Positions 6,541-8,409 of a stretch of DNA of 8,409 bases are shown piece by piece. The DNA lies in contig JAQGKG010000291.1 in the NCBI GenBank assembly GCA_028290245.1, forward strand, positions 1 through 8,409, given 5' to 3'. A program made the position numbers and the translations under genes. Positions within the stretch are counted from its first letter, which is position 1; every line of letters starts with the position of its first letter. Below the pieces are notes generated by a model. It was not told the origin of the DNA. It saw only the letters and a program-made list of their open reading frames with translations, and ran no database searches. This DNA comes from Devosia sp. Lineage in GTDB: Bacteria; Pseudomonadota; Alphaproteobacteria; Rhizobiales; Devosiaceae.

Positions 6541-7344
6541 TTACGCGAGCTTCTTTTTCCAGTCGAGCTCGGTGTTGCCATCGATAAAATCTTCGAACAA
6601 GACCGTCGTGCGGTCGGGCGTGCCAATGAACACGGCCATCTGGCCGGGGCCCGACAGGCGCGGGAAGTCAGCGTTCGGCTGGTCGACGACGAAGCCGACT
6701 GAATAGTGTCCACCGGCCAGGGTCGTGAAGGGTAGGCCGTGCCACGATGCGGTTGAGGTCAGGTGCACATGGCCAGCGATGACCTGGCGGATGTCGGGGT
6801 GAGTTTTGAGCGCGGCGATAAACTCGGTTGGCTCCAACATGCGGATGGTGTCGGAGCTGATGTGCAGCGCATTGGCGTTGTGGTGCAGCACGATAATCAC
6901 CGGCCGGTCCATCGCTTCCGCAAGGCGGGCGCGCAGCCAGTCGATCTGGCGTGGCTCAAGCACGCCATCGACCCGGCCAGGCTCGGACGAATCGAGCAGG
7001 ATGATGCGATAGCCTTTGACGTCGATGACCTTGTCGATCTTGCCGGTTTCGGCCTCGAATTCATCGCCGAAAACCGACAGGAAAGTCGCGCGATCGTCAT
7101 GGTTGCCCAGGGTGATGTGCACCGGGATGGGTAGTCGCGACACGATCGACTTTAGACGTTCGTAGGCAGCCGCTTGGCCGAGGTCGGCAAGGTCGCCCGC
7201 CAGGATGCAAAAGTCTGCATCGCCGTAGCGGGCAATTACGGCATCCACCGCATGCTCTAGCCGCGCGCTGGTGTCGAGCGTCATCGACAGCTCACCCTCA
7301 GGGACCAGGTGAAGATCGCTCATTACTACGAATTTCAAGGTCAT
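6541..7344 (-). CDS. Calcineurin-like metallophosphoesterase (class III phosphodiesterase type)
   Basis: The 267-residue product belongs to the dimetal phosphoesterase superfamily, close in length and motif spacing to GpdQ and CpdA/Rv0805-type class III phosphodiesterases. All five motifs are present: SDLHL (Asp10, His12), GDLAD (Asp51), GNHDD (Asn81, His82), LHHNA (His154/155) and GHVH (His192, His194). The third-motif surroundings usually read HHPP in this class, and here read HHNA. No signal peptide or membrane segment is visible, so it should be cytoplasmic. It would hydrolyse a phosphodiester or phosphomonoester; candidates include glycerophosphodiesters, cyclic nucleotides or a phosphorylated sugar, and sequence alone cannot decide. 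The start at 7344 is chosen because the motif begins at residue 9. A GTG at 7398 would add 18 unlike-family residues. It lies 82 bp after the TIM-barrel gene, same strand. Confidence 0.9.
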   Translation of the reverse strand: MTLKFVVMSDLHLVPEGELSMTLDTSARLEHAVDAVIARYGDADFCILAGDLADLGQAAAYERLKSIVSRLPIPVHITLGNHDDRATFLSVFGDEFEAETGKIDKVIDVKGYRIILLDSSEPGRVDGVLEPRQIDWLRARLAEAMDRPVIIVLHHNANALHISSDTIRMLEPTEFIAALKTHPDIRQVIAGHVHLTSTASWHGLPFTTLAGGHYSVGFVVDQPNADFPRLSGPGQMAVFIGTPDRTTVLFEDFIDGNTELDWKKKLA

Positions 7345-7426
7345 GCTGATCCGGTCCCGTCGTCGAAGAATGGTGCATGGTGAGCCGTTGCCCACCACAC
7401 CTTTGATTTGTGGAAAGTCGCCGTAG

Positions 7427-8338
7427 TTACTCGGCAGCCCGCAGGACTTCCTCGTTGACGCCCATCAAGCGCTTGGCGATGGCCAGGCTTTCTAGCTGTT
7501 CGCTGCGGTGGCGCTGGCCGATTTCCATCATCATGACGGTCTCGGGCAGGAAGCGGAGTTCAGCGAAAATGCTGTCCCAGTCGATATCGCCCCAACCGAG
7601 CGGCATGTGCAGATCGCCGATGCCCATCGCAGCGTTTTCCTGCGGGTGGAATGCCTTGTAGAAGGCCTGTGGACGGCCGAAGCTGTCATGCACATGCAGG
7701 TGCCCGGCGACGGGCGCCATGGCGGCGATCTGCTGGCGGAAGTCGAGGCCCTTGTAGGTGCTCTCGATATAGGCGTGGCTGAAGTCGATGAGCGCCACGA
7801 CATTGGGGTGGTTCACCGCCTTGACGGTCTCGGCGACCTCGGCCGGGGTCTGGCGATACTGGCCAAGCTCAGTGGTGAAGATGTTTTCGAACGCGATACG
7901 CACACCATAGGGGCGGGCGAAATCGCCCAGTTCGGTCAGGGCTTCGCGCTCGCGAATGTCGGCCTCGGCGCGCTGGTGCACCTGATCGGCCCGCAGGGCG
8001 CCGCCATGCTGCACCTGGACGCGGGCGTCAATGCGGTCGCAGACTTCGACCAGCGCCTTGGCGGCCTGCATCTGGAAGTCGAGCGTGTCGGGATCCATGA
8101 AGTTGGACGAGACGAGGCCATGCACAGTGTAGCGGAAATCGAACTGGCTAGTGATGGTGACGAGGCGCTGCAGCCGCTCGGGCAGAATGCGACCGCCCGA
8201 GATCAGGTCAACGCTGGTGAGACCCAACTCGACCGTGTCGACGCCGATATCGGCAAGGCGGCGCAGGTCGGCTTCGAGGCTGAACAGTTCGCCGTCGTCA
8301 GAACCGCTATTGAAGCCCGTTGCGATGATATTACCCAT
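7427..8338 (-). CDS. Xylose isomerase-like/AP endonuclease 2-family TIM-barrel protein with EndoIV-like metal residues
   Basis: The 303-residue product is a PF01261-type TIM barrel, a fold shared by sugar (phosphate) isomerases/epimerases, sugar lyases and endonuclease IV. Visible metal-site motifs are VHG (His73), QHGG (His111), FEN (Glu151), IDFSH (Asp185, His188), HLHVHD (His215 or 217), DLHMPLGWGDID (Asp242, His244) and MMEIG (Glu272). These line up in order with all nine zinc ligands of E. coli endonuclease IV as I recall them. Glu151, Asp185, the His215 region and Glu272 also match the four metal ligands of ketose 3-epimerases, so both readings remain open. No signal peptide is seen, so it is likely cytoplasmic. 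GGGAG lies 7 bases before the ATG. It follows the upstream gene by 14 bp and probably forms an operon with it and the phosphoesterase. The function is probably sugar or phosphoester metabolism. Confidence 0.88.
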   Translation of the reverse strand: MGNIIATGFNSGSDDGELFSLEADLRRLADIGVDTVELGLTSVDLISGGRILPERLQRLVTITSQFDFRYTVHGLVSSNFMDPDTLDFQMQAAKALVEVCDRIDARVQVQHGGALRADQVHQRAEADIREREALTELGDFARPYGVRIAFENIFTTELGQYRQTPAEVAETVKAVNHPNVVALIDFSHAYIESTYKGLDFRQQIAAMAPVAGHLHVHDSFGRPQAFYKAFHPQENAAMGIGDLHMPLGWGDIDWDSIFAELRFLPETVMMMEIGQRHRSEQLESLAIAKRLMGVNEEVLRAAE

Positions 8339-8352
8339 GGAAGATCTCCCGA

Positions 8353-8409
8353 TCAGGCGTTGAGAAGGGATGGAACGCGATGGTCAGCGCGCATCTCGAT
8401 GCGCTTGCC
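8353..8409 (-). CDS. C-terminal end of an unidentified gene, start outside window
   Basis: On the minus strand an open frame enters from the right edge and ends in TGA at 8353-8355. Its last 18 residues are GKRIEMRADHRVPSLLNA. Codon choice is G/C-ending as in neighbouring genes, and it stops 14 bp before the TIM-barrel ATG, a typical operon spacing. The fragment is too short to assign. A GKRIEM-like end would be compatible with a Gfo/Idh/MocA oxidoreductase, a frequent neighbour of PF01261 proteins, but that is a guess. A second frame is also open here and ends in TAA overlapping the next start; it has rarer codons (AGA) and is less likely. Confidence 0.5.
   Translation of the reverse strand, partial: GKRIEMRADHRVPSLLNA

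Noticed and set aside
7363..7392. Hairpin (GGTG and CACC repeats on the minus strand) upstream of the phosphoesterase as a terminator
   Set aside because: The stem is interrupted by unequal bulges and no T-run follows it. I see no support for termination there.
7345..7398. N-terminal extension of the phosphoesterase from GTG at 7398
   Set aside because: The 18 extra residues are unlike the family, whose first motif normally starts within about ten residues of Met. An AAAGG lies almost on top of the GTG, too close for a normal start.

Overview
The window looks like chromosomal DNA of a GC-rich alphaproteobacterium, probably Hyphomicrobiales (Devosia- or Rhizobium-like). This rests on gene style only: a periplasmic sugar-binding protein with an RR signal peptide, tight operons with ATGA overlaps, a basic-tailed LacI-type regulator and strong G/C bias at third codon positions. 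No marker gene fixes the taxon. I see no RNA genes, insertion sequences, CRISPR repeats or phage genes. Almost every base is accounted for by genes.

Left block, all on the minus strand and read from 5210 down to 1: a complete galactofuranose-type (E. coli YtfQ-YtfR-YtfT-YjfF) sugar ABC importer, consisting of binding protein (4233-5210), fused double ATPase (2573-4099), permease 1 (1578-2576) and permease 2 (613-1581). It is followed 13 bp later by a phytanoyl-CoA dioxygenase-family (PhyH) Fe(II)/2-oxoglutarate oxygenase that runs off the left edge (1-599). ATPase/permease 1 and permease 1/permease 2 overlap by ATGA. A strong intrinsic terminator lies between the binding protein and the ATPase, which should make the binding protein more abundant than the membrane parts.

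Centre: a 188 bp divergent control region (5211-5398) with an AT-rich core separates the importer from a plus-strand LacI-family regulator (5399-6532), which presumably controls the importer. Candidate promoters in both directions share a TTGATCAA palindrome.

Right block, minus strand and convergent with the regulator: the last codons of an unidentified gene (8353-8409), a TIM-barrel protein of the xylose isomerase-like/AP endonuclease 2 family (7427-8338), and a calcineurin-like metallophosphoesterase (6541-7344). The TIM-barrel protein carries residues matching the whole nine-ligand metal set of endonuclease IV. The phosphoesterase has all five family motifs.

Working hypothesis (inference): the locus takes up a carbohydrate or carbohydrate derivative through the Ytf-type importer, senses it or a product through the LacI protein, and processes it with an oxygenase and one or two metal-dependent phosphoesterase or isomerase-like enzymes. 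The substrate cannot be read from the sequence. The combination of Ytf importer, PhyH oxygenase, metallophosphoesterase and EndoIV-like TIM barrel is the part most worth following up.
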